From positions 695,104 to 759,103 of the forward strand of contig CAVSCD010000004.1 of NCBI GenBank assembly GCA_963726335.1: DNA of 64,000 nt. The letters are read 5' to 3'. The stretch comes from CAVSCD01 sp963726335. GTDB lineage: Bacteria > Acidobacteriota > Aminicenantia > Aminicenantales > UBA8522. The notes under the pieces were generated by a model. It was not told the origin of the DNA and did not search any database. It was given only the letters and a program-made list of their open reading frames with translations. This document shows positions 55,041 through 63,886 of this stretch, piece by piece. Position 1 is the stretch's first letter. Each line of letters starts with the position of its first letter. A program made the translations under genes and the position numbers.

Positions 55041-56774
55041 TCAGCCGCCCCCGGCCGGCAGGCTGACCGTGAACGTCGAGCCCGCGCCCGGCGTGCTGCG
55101 GAGGTTGATCGTCCCGCCGTGGAGCGTGACGATGTGCTTGACGATTGACAGCCCGAGGCCGGTCCCGCCGAGCCGCCGCGAGCGCGATTTGTCGACGACA
55201 TAGAAACGCTCGAACACCCGGTCCTTGTCTTCGTCGGGGATGCCGATACCGGTATCGGAAACCTCGATGACCGCGCCGTCCTCTCCCCTCTTGACGGCCA
55301 CGTCCACGCCGCCCTTCTCGGTATAATTCAGGGCGTTGTCGACGAGGTTCACGATCATCTGCTCCAGCCGGAACCCGTCGGCCTTGACGAGCGGGGGCGG
55401 GTCGTCGATCTTCAAGCGCAACTCAAGGCCCTTCTGCTTCGCCCTGGGTTCGAAGATCTTGATGACGTTGGCCGCGATTTCGCCGAGGTTCACCTCTTCG
55501 ATTTCGAGGACCGCGCCCTTTTCCTCGAGGGCCGCCAGCGCCAGCAGGTCCTGGACGATCTTGATCAGCCGGTCCGAGTGCTTCAGGATGATCCCCGCGT
55601 AGGACCGGCTTTTCTCGTCGACTTCGGCTGCCAGAGTTTCCGCGTATCCCCGGATGGCCGTCAAGGGGGTCCGGAGCTCGTGGGACACGTTCGTGACGAA
55701 ATCCCGCTTGATCCGGGCCAGGTTCTGCATCTCCGTGATGTCGAGGAAGGTCACGACGACGCCTCCCTCGGAGGGAAGATAGGAGGCCCGGCACAGGATA
55801 TTTCGCTCACCAAACACGACCTCGGCCAGGGAGCTTCGCTGTTCCTCCGCGACTTTGCGGACGAGATCCACGAAGGGCGTCGCCCGCACCACTTCCCAGT
55901 AGAACCGGCCCTCGACCGTGGCCTGACCGACGAGGGCGTTGGCGCTGGCGTTGCTCATGACGATCTTCCCGGCTTTATCCAGGACGAGCAGGCCCTCCTC
56001 CATGCCGGCCATGATCTTGTCCAGCTCCTCCTTTTTTTGAGCTAGGCCGCTGAACAGAGTCTGGATCTTCTCCGTCATGATATTGAAGCTGTTCGCCAGG
56101 TCCTGCCAGCCGGCGCCAAGCCGCGGCCGGACGCGCGCCTCGAACCTCCCCGCCGCCACGCTCCGCGACGCCCGGATGAGCTCCTGGACGGGCCGGTTCA
56201 TGTGCCGCGAGAACAGGAAGGCGGCCAACAGCGAACCCGCCAGGATGATCAGCGCCGCGGCGGCCAAGTTCCTTTTCATGGCGCCCAGGAGCACGTCGAT
56301 GTCCTCGACGGACAGGCTCAGCCGAAAAGCGGCCCGCACCCGGCCGCGCGTCTCGAGAGGGAGGGCGACATAGAGCATGTCCTTCCCGATCGTGTCGGAA
56401 TGCCTGAGGGAATGTCCGGTCCGGCCTTCCAGGGCCTCATAGAACTCCGGCCGGAACCGGTGGCTTTCCATGGAGCCCGGATCCCGCTCGGAATCGGCGA
56501 GGACGGCCCCGTCACCGTCGACGACGGTGAGGCGCGTGCCGGTCTCCTTTCCCAAGCCGACAAGGTAGGCTTCAAGCTCGGGCAGCCGGTCCGCCTCCAG
56601 GCAGGAAATGACATCGGCATCCAGGGCGCGGCCGAGCCGTTCCAAGTCCCGGACGAGCGTCTCGAGATAATGTTTCTGGATCGTGCCGAAGGAAAAACCC
56701 AGGAACAGGGCGGTCAGAGCGAGCAGCAGGACGACATAGCCCCCGAAGACCCTCCAGAAGAATGTTCTTTTCAT
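55041..56774 (-). CDS. phoR: Phosphate regulon sensor histidine kinase PhoR-like
   Basis: The 577-residue kinase has membrane helices at about 11-30 and 169-189 enclosing a periplasmic sensor, then HAMP (about 190-240), a PAS domain (about 250-350), HisKA with phospho-acceptor His365 in NVSHELRTPL, and an HATPase with DNALNYT, DTGIGIP and GGTGLGLS boxes. The larger periplasmic domain is longer than in E. coli PhoR. The start overlaps the phoB stop (ATGA). Assignment to PhoR rests on the pst neighbours. Confidence 0.9.
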   Translation of the reverse strand: MKRTFFWRVFGGYVVLLLALTALFLGFSFGTIQKHYLETLVRDLERLGRALDADVISCLEADRLPELEAYLVGLGKETGTRLTVVDGDGAVLADSERDPGSMESHRFRPEFYEALEGRTGHSLRHSDTIGKDMLYVALPLETRGRVRAAFRLSLSVEDIDVLLGAMKRNLAAAALIILAGSLLAAFLFSRHMNRPVQELIRASRSVAAGRFEARVRPRLGAGWQDLANSFNIMTEKIQTLFSGLAQKKEELDKIMAGMEEGLLVLDKAGKIVMSNASANALVGQATVEGRFYWEVVRATPFVDLVRKVAEEQRSSLAEVVFGERNILCRASYLPSEGGVVVTFLDITEMQNLARIKRDFVTNVSHELRTPLTAIRGYAETLAAEVDEKSRSYAGIILKHSDRLIKIVQDLLALAALEEKGAVLEIEEVNLGEIAANVIKIFEPRAKQKGLELRLKIDDPPPLVKADGFRLEQMIVNLVDNALNYTEKGGVDVAVKRGEDGAVIEVSDTGIGIPDEDKDRVFERFYVVDKSRSRRLGGTGLGLSIVKHIVTLHGGTINLRSTPGAGSTFTVSLPAGGG

Positions 56775-57451
56775 GGTTCGACTTTATACCCCACACCCCG
56801 GATGTTCTTGACCAGCCGGGCCGCCGGGCCCAGCTTATCACGCAGGTTGCGGATGTGGACGTCGATCGTCCTGTCGAGGACGATCTTGTCATGCCCCCAG
56901 AGATAGTCCAGGATCTGGTCACGGGTGAAAACCCGGCCGGGCTTCGAGCCGAGGAGCCGCAGGACGCGGAACTCGGTGGAGGTGAGATCCACGGCATCCC
57001 CTCCGACCCGGGCCTGGTAGGCCAGAGGGTCGATGGTCAGCAGCCCGCCGATCTCGATCGTCCCGCAATCGGCCGACGGGTGCTGCCGCCGGAGGACGGC
57101 CCTCACCCTGGCCGCCAGCTCCTTCGCCGAGAACGGCTTCGTCACATAATCGTCGGCTCCGAGCTCGAGGCCGAGGATCTTGTCGGTCTCATCGCTTTTG
57201 GCCGTGACCATAATGACGGGGATCGCCGCCAACCTCTCGTCTTTTTTCAGCAGGCGGCAGACCTCGAGCCCGTCCGCGTCGGGGAGCATCAGGTCGAGGA
57301 TGACCAGGTCGGGAAGCTGTTTTTCCAGGAAGCGAAAGAAACTTTTCGAATCGGGAAATCCCTCTGGCCGGAAGCCCGCTTTTTTCAGATGGAGGGACAT
57401 GAGTTCAAGAATGTCCGGTTCATCGTCGACCAGCACGATCAGTTCATTCAT
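56771..57451 (-). CDS. phoB: PhoB-like response regulator
   Basis: The 226-residue OmpR/PhoB-type regulator has a receiver domain with DDE (9-11), phospho-Asp53 in ILDLMLP and a Lys near 105, then a winged helix (about 130-226) with TSTEFRVLRLL and RTIDVHIRNLRDKLG. It should bind 11-bp direct repeats upstream of phosphate genes; such a triple repeat lies before the porin gene. Its own promoter has the -10 box in a palindrome and leaves almost no leader. Confidence 0.93.
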   Translation of the reverse strand: MNELIVLVDDEPDILELMSLHLKKAGFRPEGFPDSKSFFRFLEKQLPDLVILDLMLPDADGLEVCRLLKKDERLAAIPVIMVTAKSDETDKILGLELGADDYVTKPFSAKELAARVRAVLRRQHPSADCGTIEIGGLLTIDPLAYQARVGGDAVDLTSTEFRVLRLLGSKPGRVFTRDQILDYLWGHDKIVLDRTIDVHIRNLRDKLGPAARLVKNIRGVGYKVEP

Positions 57452-57458
57452 CGGCGGC

Positions 57459-57494
57459 GGGGCTAATTATACTTAGCCCCATTCCGGATGACAA
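57459..57494 (-). promoter_or_regulatory. phoBR promoter with the -10 box inside a palindrome
   Basis: Minus strand: TTGTCA (57489-57494), 17 bp, perfect TATAAT (57466-57471). GGGGCTAA and TTAGCCCC (57459-57466, 57473-57480) form an inverted repeat with 6-nt centre around the -10. It is a candidate operator or hairpin; the start codon is only 14 nt on. Confidence 0.6.
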
Positions 57495-57612
57495 GCGGGC
57501 GGACAAGCTTTGGCCTCCTCCCCACCGCTTATTCTCAGTGAGGATCTTTTTTCAGGTGATCGTTTTCCTCGATAGCAGGGTCCCGTCACGGGTGGCGAAG
57601 GAGGGCCCGGGC

Positions 57613-58305
57613 TCAGCCGGTCGACGCCTCGCCCCCCGCGCGCCGGATCTCCTCGATATGGTGTTTGATGGTCGTTCCCGCCACCATGAAAATGACGTCC
57701 TCACCGATGTTCGTCGCGTGGTCGGCGATCCTCTCGAGGTGGCGGCCCACCAGGATGAGGCCGACGGCCCGGTTGATGGTCTCCGGGTCCTCCATCATGT
57801 AGGTCAGGAGCTCCCGGAATATCTGGTCGTTCAGAGAATCCACTTCATCGTCCCGGAGGCAGACCTCCCGGGCCAGCTTCTCGTCGCGGTTGACGAAGGC
57901 GTTCAGGGAATCCTTGACCATGCCCAGGGCCACGCCGGCCATCCGCGGGATATCGATCAGGGGCTTGAGCGGCGGGACCTTGAGGAGGTCCAGCGTGACC
58001 TCGGCAATGTTGACGGCCAGGTCGCCCATCCGCTCGAGCTCGCTGCCGATCTTCATCCCCGCCGTGATGAACCTCAGGTCGCTGGCCATGGGCTGCCGCA
58101 GGGCCAGCAGCTTCATGCACTGCTCGTCAACGTCGACATCGAGCAGGTTGATGGGCCCCTCCCGCTTAAAGACCTCCTGGGCGCACTGCTCCTTCCGGTC
58201 TTTCAGGCTCCTGACGGCCAGCGCGACCGACTCTTCGACCAGCCGGGCCATCCGCAACAGTTTTTCGTTCAGGGACTGCAGCTCTTCGTCAAAGTGCCGT
58301 TCCAT
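57613..58305 (-). CDS. phoU: Phosphate transport system regulator PhoU
   Basis: The 230-residue protein has two PhoU helical bundles with the metal-binding E/DxxxD segments: DVDVDEQCMKLLALRQPMASDLRFI in the first and DDEVDSLNDQIFRELLTYM in the second. It restrains PhoR when phosphate is plentiful through PstB contact. It follows pstB by 63 bp in the operon. Confidence 0.95.
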   Translation of the reverse strand: MERHFDEELQSLNEKLLRMARLVEESVALAVRSLKDRKEQCAQEVFKREGPINLLDVDVDEQCMKLLALRQPMASDLRFITAGMKIGSELERMGDLAVNIAEVTLDLLKVPPLKPLIDIPRMAGVALGMVKDSLNAFVNRDEKLAREVCLRDDEVDSLNDQIFRELLTYMMEDPETINRAVGLILVGRHLERIADHATNIGEDVIFMVAGTTIKHHIEEIRRAGGEASTG

Positions 58306-58368
58306 ATCCGCCTCCTTCCGCTTCCGGTCCCGGCCCCTGCCGGTCCCCGGACTTCTCGGCCCGCCGGC

Positions 58369-59130
58369 TCATCCGAACCGTCCGGTGATGTAGTCCTCGG
58401 TCAGCCGGTTGGCCGGGTTCGTGAATATTCTCTCCGTTTTGTCGAATTCAATCAACTCCCCCAGCATCATGAAGGCCGTAAAATCCGAGACCCGGGCGGC
58501 CTGCTGCATGTTGTGGGTGACGATGACGACCGTGTACTTCTGCTTGAGCTTCATGATCAGGTCTTCGATCCGGGCCGTGGCGATCGGGTCGATGGCCGAG
58601 CAGGGTTCGTCGAACAGGATGACCTCCGGCCGGATGGCCAAGGCCCGGGCGATGCACAGGCGCTGCTGCTGGCCGCCGGAGAGGGCGAAGGCGTTCTCGT
58701 CGAGCCGGTCCTTGACCTCGTCCCAGAGCGCAGCCTCCTTGAGGCTGTTCTCGACGATCCCATCGAGCTCGCTCCCGCGGGCCAGGTCGTTGATCCTCAG
58801 GCCGTAGGCGGCGTTTTCGAAGATGGACTTGGGGAACGGGTTCGGCTTTTGGAAAACCATGCCCACCTTCTTCCGGAGCTCGACGACGTCCACGCCAGGC
58901 GAGTTGATGTCCTCGCCGTCCAGCCGGACCTCTCCCTCCACCCTCGCGCCGGCCACGACATCGTTCATCCGGTTGAGCGTCCGGATGAAGGTCGATTTCC
59001 CGCAGCCCGACGGCCCGATGATGGCCGTGACCAGGTTCTTCGCGCAGGTCACATTGACGTTCTTGAGCGCCTGTTTGGCTCCGTAATAGAAGCTCAGGTT
59101 CTTGGCTTGGATCTTAGGTTCGAGGTTCAT
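58369..59130 (-). CDS. pstB: Phosphate ABC transporter ATP-binding protein PstB
   Basis: The start at 59130 has GGAGG 8 nt upstream and gives 253 residues; the in-frame upstream extension is antisense to pstA. It has Walker A GPSGCGKST, the LSGGQQQR signature, Walker B VILFDEPCSAIDP and the switch His in VTHNMQQ. It drives phosphate import with PstA and PstC. It lies 2 bp after pstA. Confidence 0.97.
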   Translation of the reverse strand: MNLEPKIQAKNLSFYYGAKQALKNVNVTCAKNLVTAIIGPSGCGKSTFIRTLNRMNDVVAGARVEGEVRLDGEDINSPGVDVVELRKKVGMVFQKPNPFPKSIFENAAYGLRINDLARGSELDGIVENSLKEAALWDEVKDRLDENAFALSGGQQQRLCIARALAIRPEVILFDEPCSAIDPIATARIEDLIMKLKQKYTVVIVTHNMQQAARVSDFTAFMMLGELIEFDKTERIFTNPANRLTEDYITGRFG

Positions 59131-59132
59131 TG

Positions 59133-59984
59133 TCACCACCTCCGCTTGCGCCGCAGCCGGTAACGCACGACCACCGCGGCCAGGTTCATCCCGAGGACCA
59201 TGGCAATGAGCACGAGTGCCGTGCCGTAGGCGAGCGGCCTCACCTGAGTGATGGCATGATGCTGGGTGGCCATGATGTAAAGATGATACGGAAGCGCCAT
59301 GAACTGATCGCCCAGCGATTTCGGCAGGACAGGGATATAAAAGGCCGCCCCGGTGAACAGGATGGGGGCGGTCTCTCCGGCCGCCCGCGCCAGTCCGAGG
59401 ACCGTCCCCGTCAGCATCCCCGGCGTTGCATACGGAATGACGTTGGTCCTGATGGCCTGCCACTTCGTCGCGCCCAGCGCCAGAGATCCCTCACGGTAGG
59501 AGTTCGGGATGGTCTTCAGGGCTTCCTCGCTGGCCGTTATGGTCCAAGGCAAAGTGATCAGGCCTAAGGTCAAACCGGCCGACAGGATGGACGTTCCGAA
59601 CTTCAGGACATTTACAAAAAGGATGACGCCGAACAAACCATAGACGATCGAGGGCACGCCGCTCAGGTTGCGAATCGAGAGCCGGATGATCCGCGTCAGC
59701 CGGCCCTGCCTGGCGTATTCGTTGAGGTAGATGGCGGCGAACATGCCCAGCGGGATGGCCAGCACGGCCGTGACCATGGTCACAAGAAACGTCCCCACGA
59801 TCGCGGGGAAAATACCGCCCTCGGTCATGCCCCGCCGCGGCGCCTGGGTCAAGAATTCCCAGCTGATGGCCCCGCCCCCCTTCTTGCCGATATCATAAAG
59901 GAACAGCAATAAGACGGCCAAGACCGTGTAGAGGCAGAGCCGAAGGAGCATAAACCCCAGAAACTGGACGATCTTCTTTTTCAT
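59133..59984 (-). CDS. pstA: Phosphate ABC transporter permease PstA
   Basis: The 283-residue protein has about six membrane segments and the EAA coupling loop EGSLALGATKWQAIRTNVIP, which contacts PstB. Other PstA marks are FLTQAPRRGMTEGGIFPAIVGT at the first loop. The start overlaps pstC by 4 bp. It forms the channel with PstC. Confidence 0.95.
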   Translation of the reverse strand: MKKKIVQFLGFMLLRLCLYTVLAVLLLFLYDIGKKGGGAISWEFLTQAPRRGMTEGGIFPAIVGTFLVTMVTAVLAIPLGMFAAIYLNEYARQGRLTRIIRLSIRNLSGVPSIVYGLFGVILFVNVLKFGTSILSAGLTLGLITLPWTITASEEALKTIPNSYREGSLALGATKWQAIRTNVIPYATPGMLTGTVLGLARAAGETAPILFTGAAFYIPVLPKSLGDQFMALPYHLYIMATQHHAITQVRPLAYGTALVLIAMVLGMNLAAVVVRYRLRRKRRW

Positions 59985-61000
59985 AGCTCCCTCTGCTGGT
60001 ACTTGTTCAGGACGATGTCGGCGATCAGGTTGACCAGGAAGGTCATGATGAACAGAACCAGGGCGATAGCGAAAAGCGCATAGTAGTGCGTCGTGTAGTA
60101 GGGAACTTCTCCGAGCTCAATAGCGATGTTCGAGGTCATGGTCCGGACCGAGGAGAGGAAGCCGTGAGGGAACGACCGGGCGTTTCCGGTGGCCATGAGC
60201 ACGGTCATGGTCTCGCCGATGGCCCGGCCCATACCGAGCATGAAGGCGGCGATGATTCCGGACAACGCCGCCGGAATCTTGACCCGGACGAGCGTCTGCC
60301 ATCGTGACCCTCCCAGGGCCAGCGAAGCCTCGACATAGGCCGGAGGAACAGCGTTCAGTGAGTCCTCGGAAATGCTGATGATCGTCGGCAGGGCCATGAT
60401 CGCCAGCAATAAGCTCCCGTTGAGGGCGTTCAATCCGTGCCCGGAATGAAACACCTTGGCGATGAACGGCCCGAACAGCACGATCCCGAGAAACCCGACC
60501 ACCACCGAAGGTATCCCGGCCAGGATCTCGACCACCGGCTTGACGATTTCCCTGACCCGCCAGTGGGCGACATCGGAGAGGTAGGCGGCGACACCCAGCC
60601 CGATCGGGACGGCGATCACCAGCGCCCCCACCGTGACCATGAGTGTGCTCACGATCATCGAGAGGATGCCGTAGCGCGCCGTTTCCGGCGCGGTGGGGTC
60701 CCAGATCTTCGAGGTCAGGAATTCTTTGACCGGGATCTCCTTGAAGGCGGGGATGGCCGTGACCAGAAGGATCCCGAAGATCCCTGCCAGGGCCAGGACG
60801 GCCAGGACACCGTTCGCCAAAAAAAACGCCCGGATGGCGGCTTCTTTAAGCCGCCGGCCTCTCCGCTGACCACTGGTTATCAAGGATGCGCTCTTTCCGG
60901 CTGGACGCTCCCCGGCTTTCTCGACCCCCCAGATCCCCTCGATCATGAGGAAGGTCAGGATGGCGGACTGCCTCCAGCCTCCTTTTTTTAGCCAGCTCAT
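59981..61000 (-). CDS. pstC: Phosphate ABC transporter permease PstC
   Basis: GGGGAG precedes the ATG at 61000. At 339 residues it is a little longer than usual because of an N-terminal cytosolic tail (about 1-55) before the first membrane helix. Six membrane segments follow, with the loop EASLALGGSRWQTLVRVKIP and GRAIGETMTVLMATGN. It pairs with PstA. Confidence 0.94.
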   Translation of the reverse strand: MSWLKKGGWRQSAILTFLMIEGIWGVEKAGERPAGKSASLITSGQRRGRRLKEAAIRAFFLANGVLAVLALAGIFGILLVTAIPAFKEIPVKEFLTSKIWDPTAPETARYGILSMIVSTLMVTVGALVIAVPIGLGVAAYLSDVAHWRVREIVKPVVEILAGIPSVVVGFLGIVLFGPFIAKVFHSGHGLNALNGSLLLAIMALPTIISISEDSLNAVPPAYVEASLALGGSRWQTLVRVKIPAALSGIIAAFMLGMGRAIGETMTVLMATGNARSFPHGFLSSVRTMTSNIAIELGEVPYYTTHYYALFAIALVLFIMTFLVNLIADIVLNKYQQREL

Positions 61001-61030
61001 TCTAACTCCCCTCTCCTAAAATAACCATCT

Positions 61031-61055
61031 CCCCTCCTCGATCACAGGAGAGGGG
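61031..61055. repeat. Hairpin between pstS and pstC
   Basis: CCCCTCCT (61031-61038) can pair with AGGA-GA-GGGG (61046-61055) with a 2-nt bulge. In the 118-bp gap it could limit readthrough or protect pstS mRNA, as in other pst operons. No T-tract is present. Confidence 0.4.
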
Positions 61056-61118
61056 GAAAAGCCTGCCGACTATTGCGGCCCGGCGTCTCCCCTCTCGTCC
61101 CGCAACCGGTGAAGGGAG

Positions 61119-62024
61119 TTAATTCAAGTTCTTGGCGTTTTTCTCCTGCAGCGGCCCGCCGACCGTGTAGAACCCTTCCCTCTCGGCGATCTTCTGGCCC
61201 TCGGGGCCGATCTCAAAGCGGATGAAGGCGGCGGCGAGCCCCGTCGGCTTGCCGCTGGTAGCCTGGAAGAGGGGACGCGAGATCGGATAATCGCCGGAAT
61301 CCACGGCCTTCTTATCCGTCGGGGCGAAGGCCTGGCCATCCTTGGTCTTGGAGATGTTAATGACCTTCAGGCCCTGGCGGATCTTGCCGTCCTTGTCAAA
61401 GAGATAGCCGACCCCGACGTAGCCGACCGCACCCTCGTCCTGGACCGCGCCCTCGATGATTTGGGCGTTGCCGTTCATCTCCTTGACGTCAGTCGAAAAA
61501 GGCTTATTGTTCAGGACGTGCTCCTGGAAAAAAACATACGTCCCGGAGTTCGACTGGCGGCCGTAGAGGGAAACGGCCTTGTCGGGTCCGCCCAGGGCCT
61601 TCCAGTTCTTGATTTCGCCCCTGTAGAGCGAACCGACCTCGGCCACGGTCAAGCGATCGATCGGGTTCGAGGCGTTGACGATAATGCTTAGCCCATCGAC
61701 GGCGATGGCAAAGAACCGCGGCTGCACGCCCTTCTCCCAGGCCTGGTCGATCTCTTTTTGTTTCCATTCCCTGGAGTGGTTGGCGATGTCGCAGGTCTGG
61801 TTGATGATGGCCGTGATCCCGATACCCGAACCCCCGCCGGTAACGGCCAGGGCCGCGCCGGGATTCTTGGCCATGAATTCCTCGGCCAGGATCTGGACCA
61901 GGTTGACCAGGGTGTCCGACCCTTTGATCTGCACCATTTTCTGCTTCTGGGCCAAGCCCGCCGCCGGCGCGGCGATCAGGCTCAGCACGGCCAGCCCGGC
62001 TGTTAAGAATCTCTTGATGTTCAT
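61119..62024 (-). CDS. pstS: Phosphate-binding periplasmic protein PstS
   Basis: The 301-residue protein starts with a signal peptide (about 1-25). It has GSDTLVNLVQILAEEF and TGGGSGIGITAI, which provide the phosphate-binding Thr and Ser contacts, and RQSNSGTYVFF. It binds phosphate in the periplasm and gives it to PstCA. It lies 20 bp after the porin gene and 118 bp before pstC. Confidence 0.95.
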   Translation of the reverse strand: MNIKRFLTAGLAVLSLIAAPAAGLAQKQKMVQIKGSDTLVNLVQILAEEFMAKNPGAALAVTGGGSGIGITAIINQTCDIANHSREWKQKEIDQAWEKGVQPRFFAIAVDGLSIIVNASNPIDRLTVAEVGSLYRGEIKNWKALGGPDKAVSLYGRQSNSGTYVFFQEHVLNNKPFSTDVKEMNGNAQIIEGAVQDEGAVGYVGVGYLFDKDGKIRQGLKVINISKTKDGQAFAPTDKKAVDSGDYPISRPLFQATSGKPTGLAAAFIRFEIGPEGQKIAEREGFYTVGGPLQEKNAKNLN

Positions 62025-62044
62025 GTTGAACCTCCTTTGTTGTC

Positions 62045-63103
62045 TCAGAATGACATGAAAAATGTCAGGGCGAAGTAGACATCATCTGTCTTCGCCGTGT
62101 CGGTGTAGTCGAAGAACCAGATGTTCGGCTGGATCCTGACGTTCGCCACCCAAGGCGTCCAGTCGAGGCCGGCGATGACCAGCCGGGTTTCGTCGTTGTC
62201 CGTCACGGTGTTGGGCTCGTAGCTGTCGTAGCGGGCGAACAGGGCGAATTTGTCGGGCTTGACGGTATAGCGTCCCCAGGCCGACCAGCCGGTCCGGTTA
62301 TACTCGCCCATGACCTTGTCGACATTGAGGTGGTTATCATAGGTGAAGTACTCGACCCCGAGGACGAGGTTCTTAACCATCTCGAAGAAGACATCGCCCT
62401 TATAGGTGTAAGCGCTGTGGGTGGAGTCCTGCTTCTCGTAGTCGATGTAGCCGACGAAGGACAGCCCGGCGACGGGAATCAGCTGGACGTTTCCAGCGAC
62501 CTTCTTATACTTATCGTTCTCGGGACGGGTATAGGAAGCGCCCGTGACGACGCCAAAGCCATAACGGAGCTGTTTGGCCACTGCCCCGAGAATCGAGAAG
62601 CCCAGGTCGGAGCTCGTGGCGTCGACGCTCCTCCCGGTGACATCCGAATAGCCGTCGACCAGGGTCTTGGCGACGCTCCGGTACCCCCACTTGTCCTCGG
62701 CCAGCTTGAAGGTCAGGGTGTCCGCCATGCCGACCCGGATGACCGATTTGGGAATGAGGTCCGCATACTCAAAATAGACATGTTTGAGGTAGGGCCGGAA
62801 TTTGTCGTCGGCGGTGCCCGCGACGTTGACGGCCTTGAGCGTGTCGGCGTCAAAAGTCAGCCGGAAGCTCAAGCGGTCGTTGATTTTGTTATCGTACCGA
62901 AAGTAGGCCCGGCGGAAGGTGAAGGTATTGACAAGGCTTTTTGTGGCGGTGGTCCGGTAGCCGTCCGTGGTCAGGTACTGTCCATAATCAAAATAGATGG
63001 CCGTGCTGAACTTTTGCTGCGCCGCGAGGCCGCCGGCCGAGGCCAGCATCACGACCATGAGCGCGAGCCCCCGACGCGCCCCGTGAGGTGCTTTTCTGTT
63101 CAT
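62045..63103 (-). CDS. Outer-membrane porin of the phosphate-selective OprO/OprP type
   Basis: The ATG at 63103 has AGGAG 8 nt upstream. The 352-residue protein has a signal peptide (about 10-27, ending LAAQQ) and alternating beta strands, with RAYFRYDNKINDRLSFRLTFDAD near the start. It ends FFMSF, the C-terminal Phe of outer-membrane barrels. The fold resembles phosphate-selective porins O and P. Its place before pstS and the Pho-box-like repeat upstream support a role in phosphate uptake. Selectivity cannot be read directly. Confidence 0.8.
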   Translation of the reverse strand: MNRKAPHGARRGLALMVVMLASAGGLAAQQKFSTAIYFDYGQYLTTDGYRTTATKSLVNTFTFRRAYFRYDNKINDRLSFRLTFDADTLKAVNVAGTADDKFRPYLKHVYFEYADLIPKSVIRVGMADTLTFKLAEDKWGYRSVAKTLVDGYSDVTGRSVDATSSDLGFSILGAVAKQLRYGFGVVTGASYTRPENDKYKKVAGNVQLIPVAGLSFVGYIDYEKQDSTHSAYTYKGDVFFEMVKNLVLGVEYFTYDNHLNVDKVMGEYNRTGWSAWGRYTVKPDKFALFARYDSYEPNTVTDNDETRLVIAGLDWTPWVANVRIQPNIWFFDYTDTAKTDDVYFALTFFMSF

Positions 63104-63219
63104 CCTATTCACTCCTTTTTTTATTCCCAGCGTCCGACCGGCCGGCCGAGCCTCCTGCTCGGCCTTTCTCTCCCGGGAAGAGCCGGCATCTTGGGAGAGG
63201 GCCGTCTGAGCTAGGTTCA

Positions 63220-63265
63220 AGGATAGGCTGCGACTGTTAAGATTTGATGAAGAACAAATCAAGAA
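63220..63265 (-). promoter_or_regulatory. Pho-box-like triple 11-bp direct repeat with a -10 element
   Basis: On the minus strand three 11-mers follow each other: TTCTTGATTTG (63255-63265), TTCTTCATCAA (63244-63254) and ATCTTAACAGT (63233-63243), sharing TCTTNA at 11-bp spacing. TATCCT (63220-63225) lies 7 nt further on as a possible -10 box. PhoB-type regulators bind tandem 11-bp repeats, so this is the likely activation site for porin-pstSCAB-phoU. The 295-bp gap to the ferritin-like gene holds nothing else clear. Confidence 0.6.
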
Positions 63266-63398
63266 TGGGTGAATTCATCCGAGGGCCGGGGCGGCGGTCA
63301 CGGCCTTGTCAGGAGCGGGCGACTGTGGTAATTAAAAGAACTTGGTGAAGGCAGGCCGGCGACTGAGGGCGGCCGCCGGAACCGAAAGGAGGATGATG

Positions 63399-63875
63399 AT
63401 GAGCTTTGAATTCAACGCCGACGAGGTTTTCGCCGTGGCCGAGGATATCGAGAGGAACGGCGCCGTCTTCTACCGGGACGCCGCCCGGAAGACCAAAGAC
63501 ATCGCGGCGAAGGAATTTCTCGAGGGGCTGGCGGCCATGGAGGACGACCACCTCAAGACGTTCGCGGCCATGCGGGGCGGGCTGACCGAACGCGAGAGAC
63601 AGTCCATGACCTTCGACCCGAACGACGAAGCCGCGCTCTACCTCGGCGCCCTGGCCGATACGCGCGTCTTCTTCAAGAAAGAGATCGGGACCGGTTCGCT
63701 CGAGGAGATCTACAGGGCCGCCGTCCTGGCCGAAAAGGACTCCATCGCCTTTTACCTCGGGATGAAAGAGGTTGTCTCCGGCCCGGCGGGCAAGGCCAAG
63801 CTCGAGGACATCATCCGGGAGGAGATGCGGCATATCCGCATCTTGAGCGAGCGGCTCGCCGCGTCAAAAAGATAG
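63399..63875 (+). CDS. Ferritin-like (rubrerythrin-type) diiron protein
   Basis: AAAGGAGG stands 6 nt before the ATG at 63399, which is the third of three consecutive ATGs. The 158-residue protein has four helices with EDIERNGAVFYRDAA, AAMEDDHLKTF, AVLAEKDSIAFY and IIREEMRHIRIL; the paired Glu and ExxH motifs suit a diiron site. No rubredoxin domain follows, so it is an erythrin-vacuolar-iron-transport or short rubrerythrin type. It likely handles peroxide or iron. It is divergent from the porin gene. Confidence 0.8.
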   Translation: MSFEFNADEVFAVAEDIERNGAVFYRDAARKTKDIAAKEFLEGLAAMEDDHLKTFAAMRGGLTERERQSMTFDPNDEAALYLGALADTRVFFKKEIGTGSLEEIYRAAVLAEKDSIAFYLGMKEVVSGPAGKAKLEDIIREEMRHIRILSERLAASKR

Positions 63876-63886
63876 CGGCTCGACCG

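Noticed and set aside
57538..59163. 541-codon plus-strand frame over phoU and pstB
   Set aside because: Shadow frame; the opposite strand holds the full catalytic motifs.
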